In this document: positions 38,533-46,326 of the stretch, in pieces
How the letters are laid out: each line of letters starts with the position of its first letter
How positions within the stretch are numbered: the first letter of the stretch is position 1
Source: Actinomadura sp. NBRC 104412
GTDB taxonomy: Bacteria; Actinomycetota; Actinomycetes; Streptosporangiales; Streptosporangiaceae
Direction of reading: 5' to 3'
NCBI RefSeq assembly: GCF_030269515.1
Contig: NZ_BSTM01000003.1
Location: forward strand, 224,102 to 288,101
DNA: 64,000 nucleotides
Notes under the pieces: model-generated
What the model was told of the DNA's origin: nothing
What the model saw: the letters and a program-made list of their open reading frames with translations, nothing else
The model's database searches: none
Made by a program: the position numbers and the translations under genes

Positions 38533-38539
38533 CGGTCCC

Positions 38540-38920
38540 ATGTCCGCTCGCCCTTCCAATCTCGATCCCAAGATCGCCGACCGCCTCAAGCGGAACGCCG
38601 ACGGTCTCGTCCCGGCCATCGCCCAGCAGTACGACACCGGTGAGGTGCTCATGCTCGCGTGGATGGACGACGAGGCCCTGCACCGCACCCTCACCACCGG
38701 CCGCGCCACGTACTGGTCGCGCAGCCGCCAGGAGTACTGGGTGAAGGGCGAGAGCTCCGGGCATCAGCAGTGGGTCAAGTCGGTGGCGCTGGACTGCGAC
38801 GGCGACACCGTGCTGGTCAAGGTCGACCAGATCGGGGCCGCCTGCCACACCGGCGACCGCACCTGCTGGGACGCCGACGTGCTCGACGCCGTCGTCGGCG
38901 AACGTCCGCCCGGCCCGTGA
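38540..38920 (+). CDS. hisI: Phosphoribosyl-AMP cyclohydrolase
   Basis: A 126-residue HisI without the HisE domain. [33 protein letters not shown] and [26 protein letters not shown] carry the zinc/magnesium Cys, His and Asp ligands. It opens the ring of phosphoribosyl-AMP in the third step of histidine synthesis. It is away from the main his operon and starts the trp-region transcript, a known actinobacterial arrangement. ATG start follows a leaderless promoter. Its stop overlaps the next gene (GTGA). Confidence 0.96.
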   Translation: MSARPSNLDPKIADRLKRNADGLVPAIAQQYDTGEVLMLAWMDDEALHRTLTTGRATYWSRSRQEYWVKGESSGHQQWVKSVALDCDGDTVLVKVDQIGAACHTGDRTCWDADVLDAVVGERPPGP

Positions 38921-39519
38921 CACCCGGGCGTGAGCGCGGGCTGGCCGCGCTGCTGTGCGCCGCCGGCGCCGGGCTCGCCCTGCTGGCGGCCGGCCGCCCG
39001 TGGGCGACGGTGCGCGCCCAGGACGCCATCACCCCGTTCGCGCAGGACCTCACCGGGCGCGACCTCGGCACCGCCGCGGGCGCCCTCGGGTGGGCCGCGC
39101 TGGCGGGGCTCGCGGCGCTGTTCGCCACCCAGGGACGCCTGCGGGTGGCCGTGGGGGTGCTGCTGGCCCTGTTAGGAGTCGGTGTCGGGTATTCGTCCGT
39201 GCTCGCCGTCCAGCGTTCATCGGTCGTGTCCGCGGCGGGGGAGAAGAGCGCCCTGCTGCGCCTGGGCGGGTCGCTCCTGGTCGACGTCTCGGCCTGGTGG
39301 GTCGTCTCCCTGCTGGGCGGCGTGCTGCTGGTCGCCGCCGGGGTCATCACGGCCGTGCGCGGGGCCCGGTGGCCCGGCATGTCCGCTCGCTACGAACGCC
39401 CGCGCGCACCGTCGCGGACGGCGGTGGGCGCGCCCGGCGAGCAGGACGCCTCCAGCCTCTGGAAGTCCCTCGACCGGGGTGAGGACCCCACGGCGCGGCC
39501 GGGCGAGCGCGGGCCGTGA
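38917..39519 (+). CDS. Trp biosynthesis-associated membrane protein (Trp_oprn_chp)
   Basis: A 200-residue protein with four predicted helices (about 10-28, 53-72, 78-98, 128-148). The pattern [15 protein letters not shown] and [16 protein letters not shown] matches TIGR02234/Trp_oprn_chp, found only in actinobacterial trp loci; function unknown. Normally trpE lies between hisI and this gene, but here it follows hisI directly with a GTGA overlap, and its own stop overlaps the response regulator start. The hydrophilic C-terminus (about 160-200) is cytoplasmic. Confidence 0.88.
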   Translation: MTPGRERGLAALLCAAGAGLALLAAGRPWATVRAQDAITPFAQDLTGRDLGTAAGALGWAALAGLAALFATQGRLRVAVGVLLALLGVGVGYSSVLAVQRSSVVSAAGEKSALLRLGGSLLVDVSAWWVVSLLGGVLLVAAGVITAVRGARWPGMSARYERPRAPSRTAVGAPGEQDASSLWKSLDRGEDPTARPGERGP

Positions 39520-40184
39520 ACGCCGACGGCGCCGGCGGGCTGGTGCTCGTCGTCGAGCACGACCAGGCCGTGGCCGAGCTCCAGCGCCGCTACCTGGCGC
39601 GCGCGGGGTACACGGTCGAGATCGAGACGGATCCGGCGCTTGCGCCCTCCGCGACCGGGCGGCTCCGGCCGGATGTGGTCGTCCTTGACCTGTCCGTCGC
39701 GTCCCTGCCCGCCGACCTCTACCGGCGGGTCACGGAGGCGGCGGGCGGCGCGCCGGTCATCGCGGTGACCGCGCCGCTGGATCAGCCCGCCGGACGGGCC
39801 CTGGGCGAGTACCAGGTGACCCGGCCGTTCAGCCCCCGCGTCCTGGTGGGCGCGGTGGGGGAGGCCCTCCGCAGCGGCGGCCCCGGCGCCGATGGCGGGG
39901 TGCTCCAGGCGGGCGAGGTGATGCTGGACCCGAGGGCCCGCACGGTGATGGTGGACGAACGGTCCGTGGCCCTCACGGTCACCGAGTTCGACCTGCTGGA
40001 GTTCCTGATGGGGAACCCCGGGCGCGTCTTCACCCGTGAGCAGCTCCTCGACGCGGCCTGGGGACCGGGCGCGGGGGCGGGCAGCCGTACCGTCGACGTT
40101 CACATCGCGCAGCTACGGTCCAAGCTGGGTGAGAGCAGCCCTATCCGCACCGTGCGCGGGGTCGGCTACGTCCTGGACGCCTAG
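39516..40184 (+). CDS. Orphan OmpR/PhoB-type response regulator
   Basis: A 222-residue regulator: receiver (residues ~8-118) and winged-helix DNA-binding domain (about 130-222: SVALTVTEFDLLEFLMGNPGRVFTREQLLDAAWG, then VDVHIAQLRSKLG ... IRTVRGVGYVLDA). The phosphoacceptor Asp (VVVLDLSV) and Thr (VIAVTA) remain, but the conserved Lys is Arg (VTRPFSP) and the acidic pocket reads EHD. Phosphorylation may be weak or altered. No histidine kinase is adjacent. It is translationally coupled to the trp-associated membrane gene, an unusual place for such a regulator. Confidence 0.9.
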   Translation: MNADGAGGLVLVVEHDQAVAELQRRYLARAGYTVEIETDPALAPSATGRLRPDVVVLDLSVASLPADLYRRVTEAAGGAPVIAVTAPLDQPAGRALGEYQVTRPFSPRVLVGAVGEALRSGGPGADGGVLQAGEVMLDPRARTVMVDERSVALTVTEFDLLEFLMGNPGRVFTREQLLDAAWGPGAGAGSRTVDVHIAQLRSKLGESSPIRTVRGVGYVLDA

Positions 40185-40187
40185 TGT
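40182..40187 (+). promoter_or_regulatory. -10 box of DUF2752 gene (leaderless)
   Basis: TAGTGT overlaps the stop codon of the response regulator gene and ends 7 nt before the GTG at 40195. Confidence 0.5.
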
Positions 40188-40194
40188 GGAAGCC

Positions 40195-40602
40195 GTGACC
40201 GTCCCCCCGATCCAGCGGCTCCTCGGGCCCGTGGCCGTGTTCGCGGCGGGTGCCGTAGGGGCGGTGCTGGTCGCCTTCGTGGACCCGCATGAGCCCGGCC
40301 ACTACCCCACGTGCCCCTCGTTGACTCTGACGGGCTGGTACTGCCCAGGGTGCGGTGGGTTGCGCATGGCCCACTCGCTGCTTCACGGGGACGTGCCGCA
40401 TGCGTTCGACATGAACCCTCTGGTGCTGCTGTTGCTGCCGGTGTTCGGCTACCTGTGGGTGCGGTGGACGGTCAGCGCCGTGCGCGGGGTCCCCTTGCGT
40501 TCCGCGCTGATCCGGCCCGGGGTGCTCTACGGATTTCTCGTGCTTTTGGGTTTGTACTGGATTACAAGAAATCTTCCATTTGCCCAGGTGCTGGCGCCGT
40601 GA
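40195..40602 (+). CDS. DUF2752 membrane protein
   Basis: A 135-residue membrane protein with three helices (about 12-30, 75-92, 105-125). The family motif is TGWYCPGCGGLRMAHSLLHGD, a Cys-containing loop (CPSLTLTGWYCPGCG) that may bind metal or form a disulfide. DUF2752 proteins are widespread and unassigned. It sits between the response regulator and trpC, as it does in several actinobacterial trp loci. GTG at 40195 is supported by the -10 at 40182; a GTG 9 nt upstream is possible. Confidence 0.82.
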   Translation: MTVPPIQRLLGPVAVFAAGAVGAVLVAFVDPHEPGHYPTCPSLTLTGWYCPGCGGLRMAHSLLHGDVPHAFDMNPLVLLLLPVFGYLWVRWTVSAVRGVPLRSALIRPGVLYGFLVLLGLYWITRNLPFAQVLAP

Positions 40603-40771
40603 CGCCGTGACCGTCGCCCGGGGGCTCAGGGCGGGTGCCGGGAGCGTCCGGAGCTCCGGCTACGATCGGTGCACGAACGACCGGACCGCAACGCCGGACC
40701 AGTAGGGGGCCCTCGTGAGCGAGCTTGCGGGGGCCGACGGAGGAGGCCCCGTGAGCGAGCCGGAGGCGCGC

Positions 40772-41578
40772 GTGAGCGTGCTGGACGAGATCATCGAAGG
40801 CGTCCGGGCCGATCTCGCCGAACGGCAGCGAGAGGTGCCGCTGGACACGCTCAAACGGAGGGCGGAGTCCGTCCCGCCGGCGCGCGACGCCCTGGCCGCC
40901 CTGCGCGGGCCGGGCGTCACGGTGGTGGCCGAGGTGAAGCGCAGCAGCCCGTCCAAGGGGGCGCTGGCGGCCATCGCCGACCCCGCGGCGCTGGCGCGCG
41001 ACTACGAGGCCGGCGGCGCCAAGGTGATCAGCGTGCTGACCGAGCGGCGCCGGTTCGGCGGCAGCCTGGACGACCTGGCCGCGGTCCGCGCGGACGTGGA
41101 CGTCGCCGTCCTGCGCAAGGACTTCGTCGTCACCTCCTACCAGCTGTGGGAGGCGCGCGCCTACGGCGCCGACATGGTCCTGCTGATCGTGGCGGCGCTG
41201 GAGCAGGACGCGCTGGTCTCGCTGGTCGAGCGGGCCGTCTCGATCGGCCTGCTCCCGCTGGTGGAGGCGCACACCGAGGAGGAGGTCGAGCGGGCCGTCG
41301 ACGCGGGCGCCCAGGTCATCGGGATCAACGCCCGCGATCTGAAGACGCTGCGGGTCGACCGCGGCGTGTTCGCGCGGCTCGCCCCGCTGGTCCCCAAGGA
41401 CATCGTCAAGATCGCCGAGTCCGGGGTGCGCGGCCCGCACGACCTGCTGGCCTACGCCTCCGCCGGGGCGGACGCCGTGCTGGTGGGGGAGAGCCTGGTC
41501 ATCGGCGGCGACCCGCGCTCCGCCGTCGCCGACCTGGTCGCCGCGGGCGCCCATCCCGCCCTGCGCCAGAGCGGATGA
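40772..41578 (+). CDS. trpC: Indole-3-glycerol phosphate synthase
   Basis: A 268-residue (beta-alpha)8 enzyme of tryptophan synthesis. [15 protein letters not shown] has the catalytic Lys and phosphate site, [13 protein letters not shown] the second Lys, [11 protein letters not shown] the Glu, and [11 protein letters not shown] and [12 protein letters not shown] the product loops. Three in-frame GTGAGC starts occur (40715, 40751, 40772); the last gives the family-standard [18 protein letters not shown] and has GGAGG 5 nt upstream, so I use it. It is monofunctional: there is no TrpF domain, consistent with PriA. Confidence 0.95.
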   Translation: MSVLDEIIEGVRADLAERQREVPLDTLKRRAESVPPARDALAALRGPGVTVVAEVKRSSPSKGALAAIADPAALARDYEAGGAKVISVLTERRRFGGSLDDLAAVRADVDVAVLRKDFVVTSYQLWEARAYGADMVLLIVAALEQDALVSLVERAVSIGLLPLVEAHTEEEVERAVDAGAQVIGINARDLKTLRVDRGVFARLAPLVPKDIVKIAESGVRGPHDLLAYASAGADAVLVGESLVIGGDPRSAVADLVAAGAHPALRQSG

Positions 41579-41589
41579 CGGCGAGCCAG

Positions 41590-41595
41590 TACAGT
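41590..41595 (+). promoter_or_regulatory. -10 box of the trp leader ORF
   Basis: TACAGT lies 7 nt before the leader ATG, so trpBA probably has its own promoter with the leader ORF at the transcript 5' end. Confidence 0.5.
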
Positions 41596-41602
41596 ACGGG
41601 GC

Positions 41603-41674
41603 ATGGCTGAGGCGTCGTTGGAGGTCAGGGTGTCACTGCGCGAACGATGGCGGGCGTGGCCGACGCCCCGCTGA
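41603..41674 (+). CDS. 23-residue Trp-containing leader peptide upstream of trpBA
   Basis: An ATG 7 nt after the TACAGT -10 opens a 24-codon frame ending TGA, encoding MAEASLEVRVSLRERWRAWPT and two further residues. Trp codons are the 16th and 19th, a density expected of an attenuation peptide and very rare by chance. The sequence around these codons (GGGCGT at 41652, ACGCCC at 41663) can form a hairpin that a ribosome stalled at Trp codons would block. It ends 31 nt before the trpB ATG. I do not know a named family for it. Confidence 0.6.
   Translation: MAEASLEVRVSLRERWRAWPTPR
41652..41668 (+). promoter_or_regulatory. Hairpin over the Trp codons of the leader
   Basis: GGGCGT pairs with ACGCCC around the loop GGCCG, overlapping the second Trp codon and the leader stop region. 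It could be the regulatory structure for trpB, by exposing or hiding the trpB ribosome site, which is an inference. Confidence 0.4.
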
Positions 41675-41705
41675 CCGATCGTTCCGCGCACCCTAGGAAA
41701 CCCTG

Positions 41706-42920
41706 ATGACCACCGACACCCTTCCCGACTCCACCGGCCACTTCGGCCTCTACGGCGGGCGTTTCGCGCCCGAGGCGCTGATGGCGGCGCTGGACGAGCT
41801 GACCCGCGAGTTCGAGGCCGCCCGCACCGACCCGGCCTTCACCGCCGAGCTGGACGGCCTGCTCAGGACCTACGCCGGCCGGCCCAGCCTGCTGACCGAG
41901 GCGAAGCGGTTCGCCGAGCACGCCGGCGGCGCGCGGATCCTGCTCAAGCGCGAGGACCTGAACCACACCGGCTCGCACAAGATCAACAACGTGCTGGGCC
42001 AGGCGCTGCTCACCCGCCGCATGGGCAAGACCCGGCTGATCGCCGAGACCGGCGCCGGCCAGCACGGCGTCGCCACCGCCACCGCCGCCGCCCTGCTCGG
42101 CCTGGACTGCACGGTCTTCATGGGCGAGGTCGACACCCGGCGGCAGGCGCTCAACGTCGCCAGGATGCGGATGCTGGGCGCCGAGGTCGTCCCCGTCCGC
42201 ACCGGGAGCCGCACCCTCAAGGACGCCTGCAACGAGGCGTTCCGCGACTGGGTCGCCACCGTCGACCACACCCACTACTGCGTCGGGTCCACGATGGGCC
42301 CGCACCCGTTCCCCATGATCGTCCGGGAGCTGCACCGGGTCATCGGCCAGGAGGCCCGCGCCCAGGTGCTGGAGCTGACCGGGCGGCTGCCGGACGCCGT
42401 CGCCGCCTGCGTGGGCGGCGGCTCCAACTCCATCGGCGCCTTCCACGCGTTCATCGGCGACCCGTCCGTGCGGCTGTGCGGGTTCGAGGCCGCGGGGGAC
42501 GGGGTGGACACCGGGCGGCACGCGGCCACCATCTCCGCCGGCCGGGTCGGCGTCATCCACGGGATGCGCACCTACCTGCTGCAGGACGAGGACGGCCAGA
42601 CCCTGGAGTCGCACTCGATCTCCGCCGGGCTCGACTATCCGGGCGTGGGCCCCGAGCACTCCTGGCTGCACGACACCGGGCGGGCCGAGTACCGCCCGAT
42701 CACCGACGCCGAGGCGATGGAGGCGTTCTCGCTGCTGTGCCGCACCGAGGGCATCATCCCGGCGATCGAGTCCGCGCACGCCCTGGCCGGGGCGATCAAG
42801 CTCGGCGGCGAGCTGGGCCCGGACGGGCTGATCCTGGTGTGCCTGTCGGGGCGCGGCGACAAGGACGTCCACACCGCCGCCGAGTACTTCGGCCTCATCC
42901 AGGAAGGAGAGGCCCGGTGA
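41706..42920 (+). CDS. trpB: Tryptophan synthase beta chain
   Basis: A 404-residue PLP enzyme making Trp from indole and serine. [23 protein letters not shown] contains the Schiff-base Lys, [19 protein letters not shown] the substrate loop, [15 protein letters not shown] the PLP phosphate loop and SGRGDKD the C-terminal cofactor site. ATG start with AGGAAA 7 nt upstream, and the 23-residue leader ends 31 nt before it. It overlaps trpA by 4 bp. Confidence 0.97.
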   Translation: MTTDTLPDSTGHFGLYGGRFAPEALMAALDELTREFEAARTDPAFTAELDGLLRTYAGRPSLLTEAKRFAEHAGGARILLKREDLNHTGSHKINNVLGQALLTRRMGKTRLIAETGAGQHGVATATAAALLGLDCTVFMGEVDTRRQALNVARMRMLGAEVVPVRTGSRTLKDACNEAFRDWVATVDHTHYCVGSTMGPHPFPMIVRELHRVIGQEARAQVLELTGRLPDAVAACVGGGSNSIGAFHAFIGDPSVRLCGFEAAGDGVDTGRHAATISAGRVGVIHGMRTYLLQDEDGQTLESHSISAGLDYPGVGPEHSWLHDTGRAEYRPITDAEAMEAFSLLCRTEGIIPAIESAHALAGAIKLGGELGPDGLILVCLSGRGDKDVHTAAEYFGLIQEGEAR

Positions 42921-43777
42921 GCGGAGCGGAGGGCACCACAGGAGGGGCGGAGAACACCGTGAGTGCGGTCCAGGCGGTGTACGACCGGGCCAAGGCCGAG
43001 GGGCGTGCCGCGCTGGTCGGCTACATCCCGGCCGGGTTCCCCACCTACGAGGGGGCCATCGAGGCGGCGAAGACCATGGTGGACGCCGGCTGCGACGTGA
43101 TCGAGCTCGGCCTGCCCTACAGCGACCCGATGATGGACGGTCCCACCATCCAGGACGCCGTCCACCAGGCCCTGGTCGGCGGTATCCGGGTGGCCGACGT
43201 GCTCCGCACCGTCGAGGCGGTGGCCGCCACGGGCGCCCCCACGCTGGTCATGACGTACTGGAACCCGGTGGACCGCTACGGCGTGGACGCCTTCGCCCGC
43301 GACCTGAGGTCCGCGGGCGGCGCCGGGCTGATCACGCCCGACCTCACCCCGGAGGAGGCCGGGCCGTGGCTGGAGGCGGCCGAGGCGCACGACCTCGACC
43401 GCGTCTTCCTGGTCGCGCTCAGCTCCACCGACGAGCGGATCGAGCTGATCACCAAGGTGTGCCGCGGGTTCGTCTACGCCGCGTCCCTGATGGGCGTGAC
43501 CGGGACCCGCGGCGCGGTCGACACCGGGGCGCCGCACCTGGTCCGGCGCACCCGGGAGATCCTGGCCCGCGACGGTTCCCGCCTGCCCGTCGGGCTGGGG
43601 CTGGGGGTGAGCAACGGCGCCCAGGCCGCCGAGGTCGCGGGGTTCGCCGACGGTGTGATCGTGGGCTCGGCGTTCGTCCGCCGGATCCTCGACGCCCCCG
43701 ACCTTCCCACCGGCCTGAAGGATCTGCGGCTGCTCACCGCGGAACTCGCCACGGGCGTCCGTTCGTCTGCATCCTGA
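42917..43777 (+). CDS. trpA: Tryptophan synthase alpha chain
   Basis: A 286-residue (beta-alpha)8 protein cleaving indole-3-glycerol phosphate. [41 protein letters not shown] with the catalytic Glu and Asp, and [29 protein letters not shown] are all present. The GTG at 42917 overlaps trpB (GTGA) and has a GGAAGGAG site; GTG at 42959 has its own ribosome site and gives the more usual start [14 protein letters not shown]. Which is used is not decided by sequence. It is the last gene of the trp block. Confidence 0.95.
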   Translation: MSGAEGTTGGAENTVSAVQAVYDRAKAEGRAALVGYIPAGFPTYEGAIEAAKTMVDAGCDVIELGLPYSDPMMDGPTIQDAVHQALVGGIRVADVLRTVEAVAATGAPTLVMTYWNPVDRYGVDAFARDLRSAGGAGLITPDLTPEEAGPWLEAAEAHDLDRVFLVALSSTDERIELITKVCRGFVYAASLMGVTGTRGAVDTGAPHLVRRTREILARDGSRLPVGLGLGVSNGAQAAEVAGFADGVIVGSAFVRRILDAPDLPTGLKDLRLLTAELATGVRSSAS

Positions 43778-43819
43778 CGGCGGCGCCGTCCGGCCGCAGG
43801 TGGTGGGCGGGCGCGCCGT

Positions 43820-43856
43820 GTTCCGAACGCGGAACTTATGGGGTGTGCTCTAAGGT
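43820..43856 (+). promoter_or_regulatory. Promoter region of the VKOR gene with inverted repeat
   Basis: GTTCCG-AACG-CGGAAC (43820-43835) is followed by TAAGGT at 43851-43856. GGAAC at the -35 position, 19 nt before GTG, resembles a SigR-type promoter (GGAAT-N18/19-GTT) but the -10 is imperfect, so alternatives remain open. Confidence 0.4.
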
Positions 43857-43942
43857 GATTCCCGCCGGGGGGCGGTGTGACCCCTCCCGGCGAACCCTTG
43901 GACGCGCGTTCCGGTGACGGTCGCTCGCGGAAGGACTCATCA

Positions 43943-44440
43943 GTGATGGTGCGGCAAGCCGAAGTGCGGGACGGTGGGAACGGGTACGCGCCCGCGCCGG
44001 CGCGACCGCGGTGGTTCCTGCCCGCCGCGTGGGTGCTCACGCTCATCGGCCTGGCGCTCTCGGTCTACCTGACGGTGGCGCACTACCAGGAGGGCGCGCT
44101 GGTGTGCACCACCACCTCCACGGTGGACTGCCACTCGGTCACCACCAGCAAGTACAGTGAACTGGCGGGGGTCCCGCTGCCGCTGCTCGGGCTGGCGTTC
44201 TTCGCCGGCTTCGCCGTGCTGATCACGCCGGCGGCGCTGCGCTCGGCGCACCCCGTCCTGCGATGGGGGCGGCTGGCGAGCGTGTGCGTCGGGCTGCTGT
44301 TCGTGGTGTACCTGGTGACCGCCGAGCTGGCCATCCTGCACAAGCTCTGCCTGTGGTGCACCGGGGTGCACGCCGTCACCGTCCTGCTGTTCGTCCTTGT
44401 CCTGTCCGATGAGTTCCGGCGGATCGGCTCGGTCGACTAG
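43943..44440 (+). CDS. Vitamin K epoxide reductase family protein (VKOR)
   Basis: A 165-residue membrane protein with four helices and the VKOR cysteine set: VCTTTSTVDCHSV in the first loop and KLCLWCTGVH as the active-site CxxC, with the conserved SELAGVPLPLLGLAFF segment. Bacterial VKOR re-oxidises DsbA-like proteins using quinones, replacing DsbB. The two downstream DsbA-like genes support this. The start is GTG 43943 (or ATG 43946) with GGAAGGA upstream. Confidence 0.93.
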   Translation: MMVRQAEVRDGGNGYAPAPARPRWFLPAAWVLTLIGLALSVYLTVAHYQEGALVCTTTSTVDCHSVTTSKYSELAGVPLPLLGLAFFAGFAVLITPAALRSAHPVLRWGRLASVCVGLLFVVYLVTAELAILHKLCLWCTGVHAVTVLLFVLVLSDEFRRIGSVD

Positions 44441-44522
44441 CCGCCGCCGGCCGGCCGGCGGGCCCGGCCCCGCCTCGCCGCGTGAGCCCACGCCCGCGGC
44501 GTTTCCCTAGGAGAGATCCACT

Positions 44523-45296
44523 ATGAGCAAGGCCGCACGAGAGCGGACCGCGCGGGAGCGGCTCGCCGAGGAGCGCAGGCGCCAGGCCGCGCGCGCGAAG
44601 CAGCGGCGGTTGCTGACCGTCGTGCTCGGCGCGGTCGCGGTGGTGGCGCTGATCGTGGTGGTCACCGTGATCGTCCTGGACCAGCGCGGCCAGCGCGACC
44701 AGACCGCCACCCCGTACCGCGGCCCGCAGGCGCCGCTGACCCGGCAGTCCGACGGCTCGATCGTGATGGCCAAGCCGGGCGTCAACGCTCCGGTGCTCGA
44801 GGTGTTCGAGGACTTCCAGTGCCCGGCCTGCAAGGCGTTCGAGGAGAACACCGGCAAGACCGTCAAGCAGCTCGCGGCCGAGGGCAAGGCCAAGGTGGTC
44901 TACCGGCCGTTCCACCTGTTCGGCGAGCAGCGCGACCCGATCAGGAGCAACTCGCTGCGGTCGGCGGCCGCCGCCCTGTGCGTCCCGGCGCCGCAGTGGC
45001 TCTCGTACCATGACGCGCTGTTCACGTTCCAGCCGCGGGAGGGCTCGGAGGGCTTCGCCACCAGGGACCTGGTCGCCTGGGGCAGGGACGTCGGCGTGAC
45101 CGACCCGAACTTCGAGAAGTGCGTCACCGACCAGCAGAAGAAGCCGCAGGTCGACGCGATGACCACGTACGCGCTCCAGACCCGCGGGGTCACCGGCACG
45201 CCGACGGTGTTCCTGGACGGCCGCAAGCTGGAGAACGAGCTCCAGGACCCGGCCGCGCTGCAGAAGGCCGTCGCCGACGCCAAGGGCTCCCAGTGA
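44523..45296 (+). CDS. DsbA-family thiol-disulfide protein, membrane anchored
   Basis: A 257-residue protein. A basic cytoplasmic N-terminus (RERTARERLAEERRRQAARAK) precedes one helix (about 37-58). The thioredoxin/DsbA domain has FEDFQCPACKAFEE (active site CPAC), the helical insertion and the cis-Pro loop TGTPTVFLDG. It should introduce disulfides in exported proteins and be re-oxidised by the adjacent VKOR. A hexanucleotide ribosome site (AGGAGA) precedes the ATG. Confidence 0.93.
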   Translation: MSKAARERTARERLAEERRRQAARAKQRRLLTVVLGAVAVVALIVVVTVIVLDQRGQRDQTATPYRGPQAPLTRQSDGSIVMAKPGVNAPVLEVFEDFQCPACKAFEENTGKTVKQLAAEGKAKVVYRPFHLFGEQRDPIRSNSLRSAAAALCVPAPQWLSYHDALFTFQPREGSEGFATRDLVAWGRDVGVTDPNFEKCVTDQQKKPQVDAMTTYALQTRGVTGTPTVFLDGRKLENELQDPAALQKAVADAKGSQ

Positions 45297-45491
45297 TGAG
45301 TGCCGGTAAAGACGGGTAAAGACGAGGGGTAGGGCACGGAAGAGGCCAGGTGAAGAGGGTGCCGCCCCTGGCGGTGTGACGCCATCGGCGGATGGTCGGT
45401 TCGAGTCTGACCGTTCACGGCCGGTGCGCATGCTCGGCGGAGGGGTTCGCTAGCCTCGTTGTTGCGAGCACGCGCATCGATCGGGGGAACG

Positions 45492-46244
45492 ATGAGCACG
45501 TCGCGCAGTGGCGGTCTGCGCATGCCGCGGCGCCCCGCGGGGGAGGGCAGGCGCCGGGCGTCCGCCCTGCTCGGCGGGGTGGCGGTGGTGGCCGTGGCCC
45601 TGGCCGGCATGGTGGCGCTTCGCTGGGACGAGCGCGGCGCGGGCGGACTCCAGGGGGCCTACGACGGGGCGCCGCCACCGGTGACGCGCGCCGCCGACGG
45701 CTCCTTCGTGATGGCGTGGGGGGACGAGAAGACGCCGCTGCTGGAGATCTTCACCGACTACCAGTGTCCCGACTGCAAGGACGCCCACGACGAGGTGGGG
45801 CCGCTGCTCAGGCGACTGGCGTCCCAGGGGCGGGTGCGCGTCGTCTACAGGCCGATCCAGGTCTACCGGGGCGCGGGCGGCGGGCCGTCGGCGTCCAACA
45901 GCCGCCGCGCGGGCAACGCCGCCTTGTGCGCGCCCGCGGTCGGCTGGCTCGCCTATCACGAGGCGCTGTTCGACCATCAGCCCGACGAGGACACCGCCGG
46001 GTTCGAGCCGGACGAGCTGATCGCGATGGGCGAGCGGGCCGGGATCTCCGGGCCGTCCTTCCCGGCCTGCGTGACCGGCGGCGGGCAGAACGCCCGGCTG
46101 GACGAGCTGACCCGGTACGCGTTCTCCGTCCGGGGGGTGCGCGAGCCGCCCGCGGCGTTCCTGGACGGCCGCCGGCTGGACGACTCCGTCCAGCGGGACG
46201 CGGCGCGGCTGGAGCGGGCCATCCATGCCGCGCGCCACCCGTGA
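45492..46244 (+). CDS. DsbA-family thiol-disulfide protein, second copy
   Basis: A 250-residue paralogue of the preceding gene: basic N-terminus, one helix (about 25-45), then FTDYQCPDCKDAHDEV with active site CPDC, and cis-Pro loop EPPAAFLDG. Sequence identity to the first copy is only moderate, so they may have different clients or one may be reductive. TAGCCT (45451-45456) is a plausible -10 for its own promoter, giving a 5' leader of about 30 nt. The ATG at 45492 has GGGGGAAC upstream. Confidence 0.92.
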   Translation: MSTSRSGGLRMPRRPAGEGRRRASALLGGVAVVAVALAGMVALRWDERGAGGLQGAYDGAPPPVTRAADGSFVMAWGDEKTPLLEIFTDYQCPDCKDAHDEVGPLLRRLASQGRVRVVYRPIQVYRGAGGGPSASNSRRAGNAALCAPAVGWLAYHEALFDHQPDEDTAGFEPDELIAMGERAGISGPSFPACVTGGGQNARLDELTRYAFSVRGVREPPAAFLDGRRLDDSVQRDAARLERAIHAARHP

Positions 46245-46326
46245 CGGCACTATGACCGAAATGTGATCGCCCGCTCTGGCCGTCCGGGGACCACGCGCCC
46301 CTCCAAAGGAGGTAACGTCAACGCCC

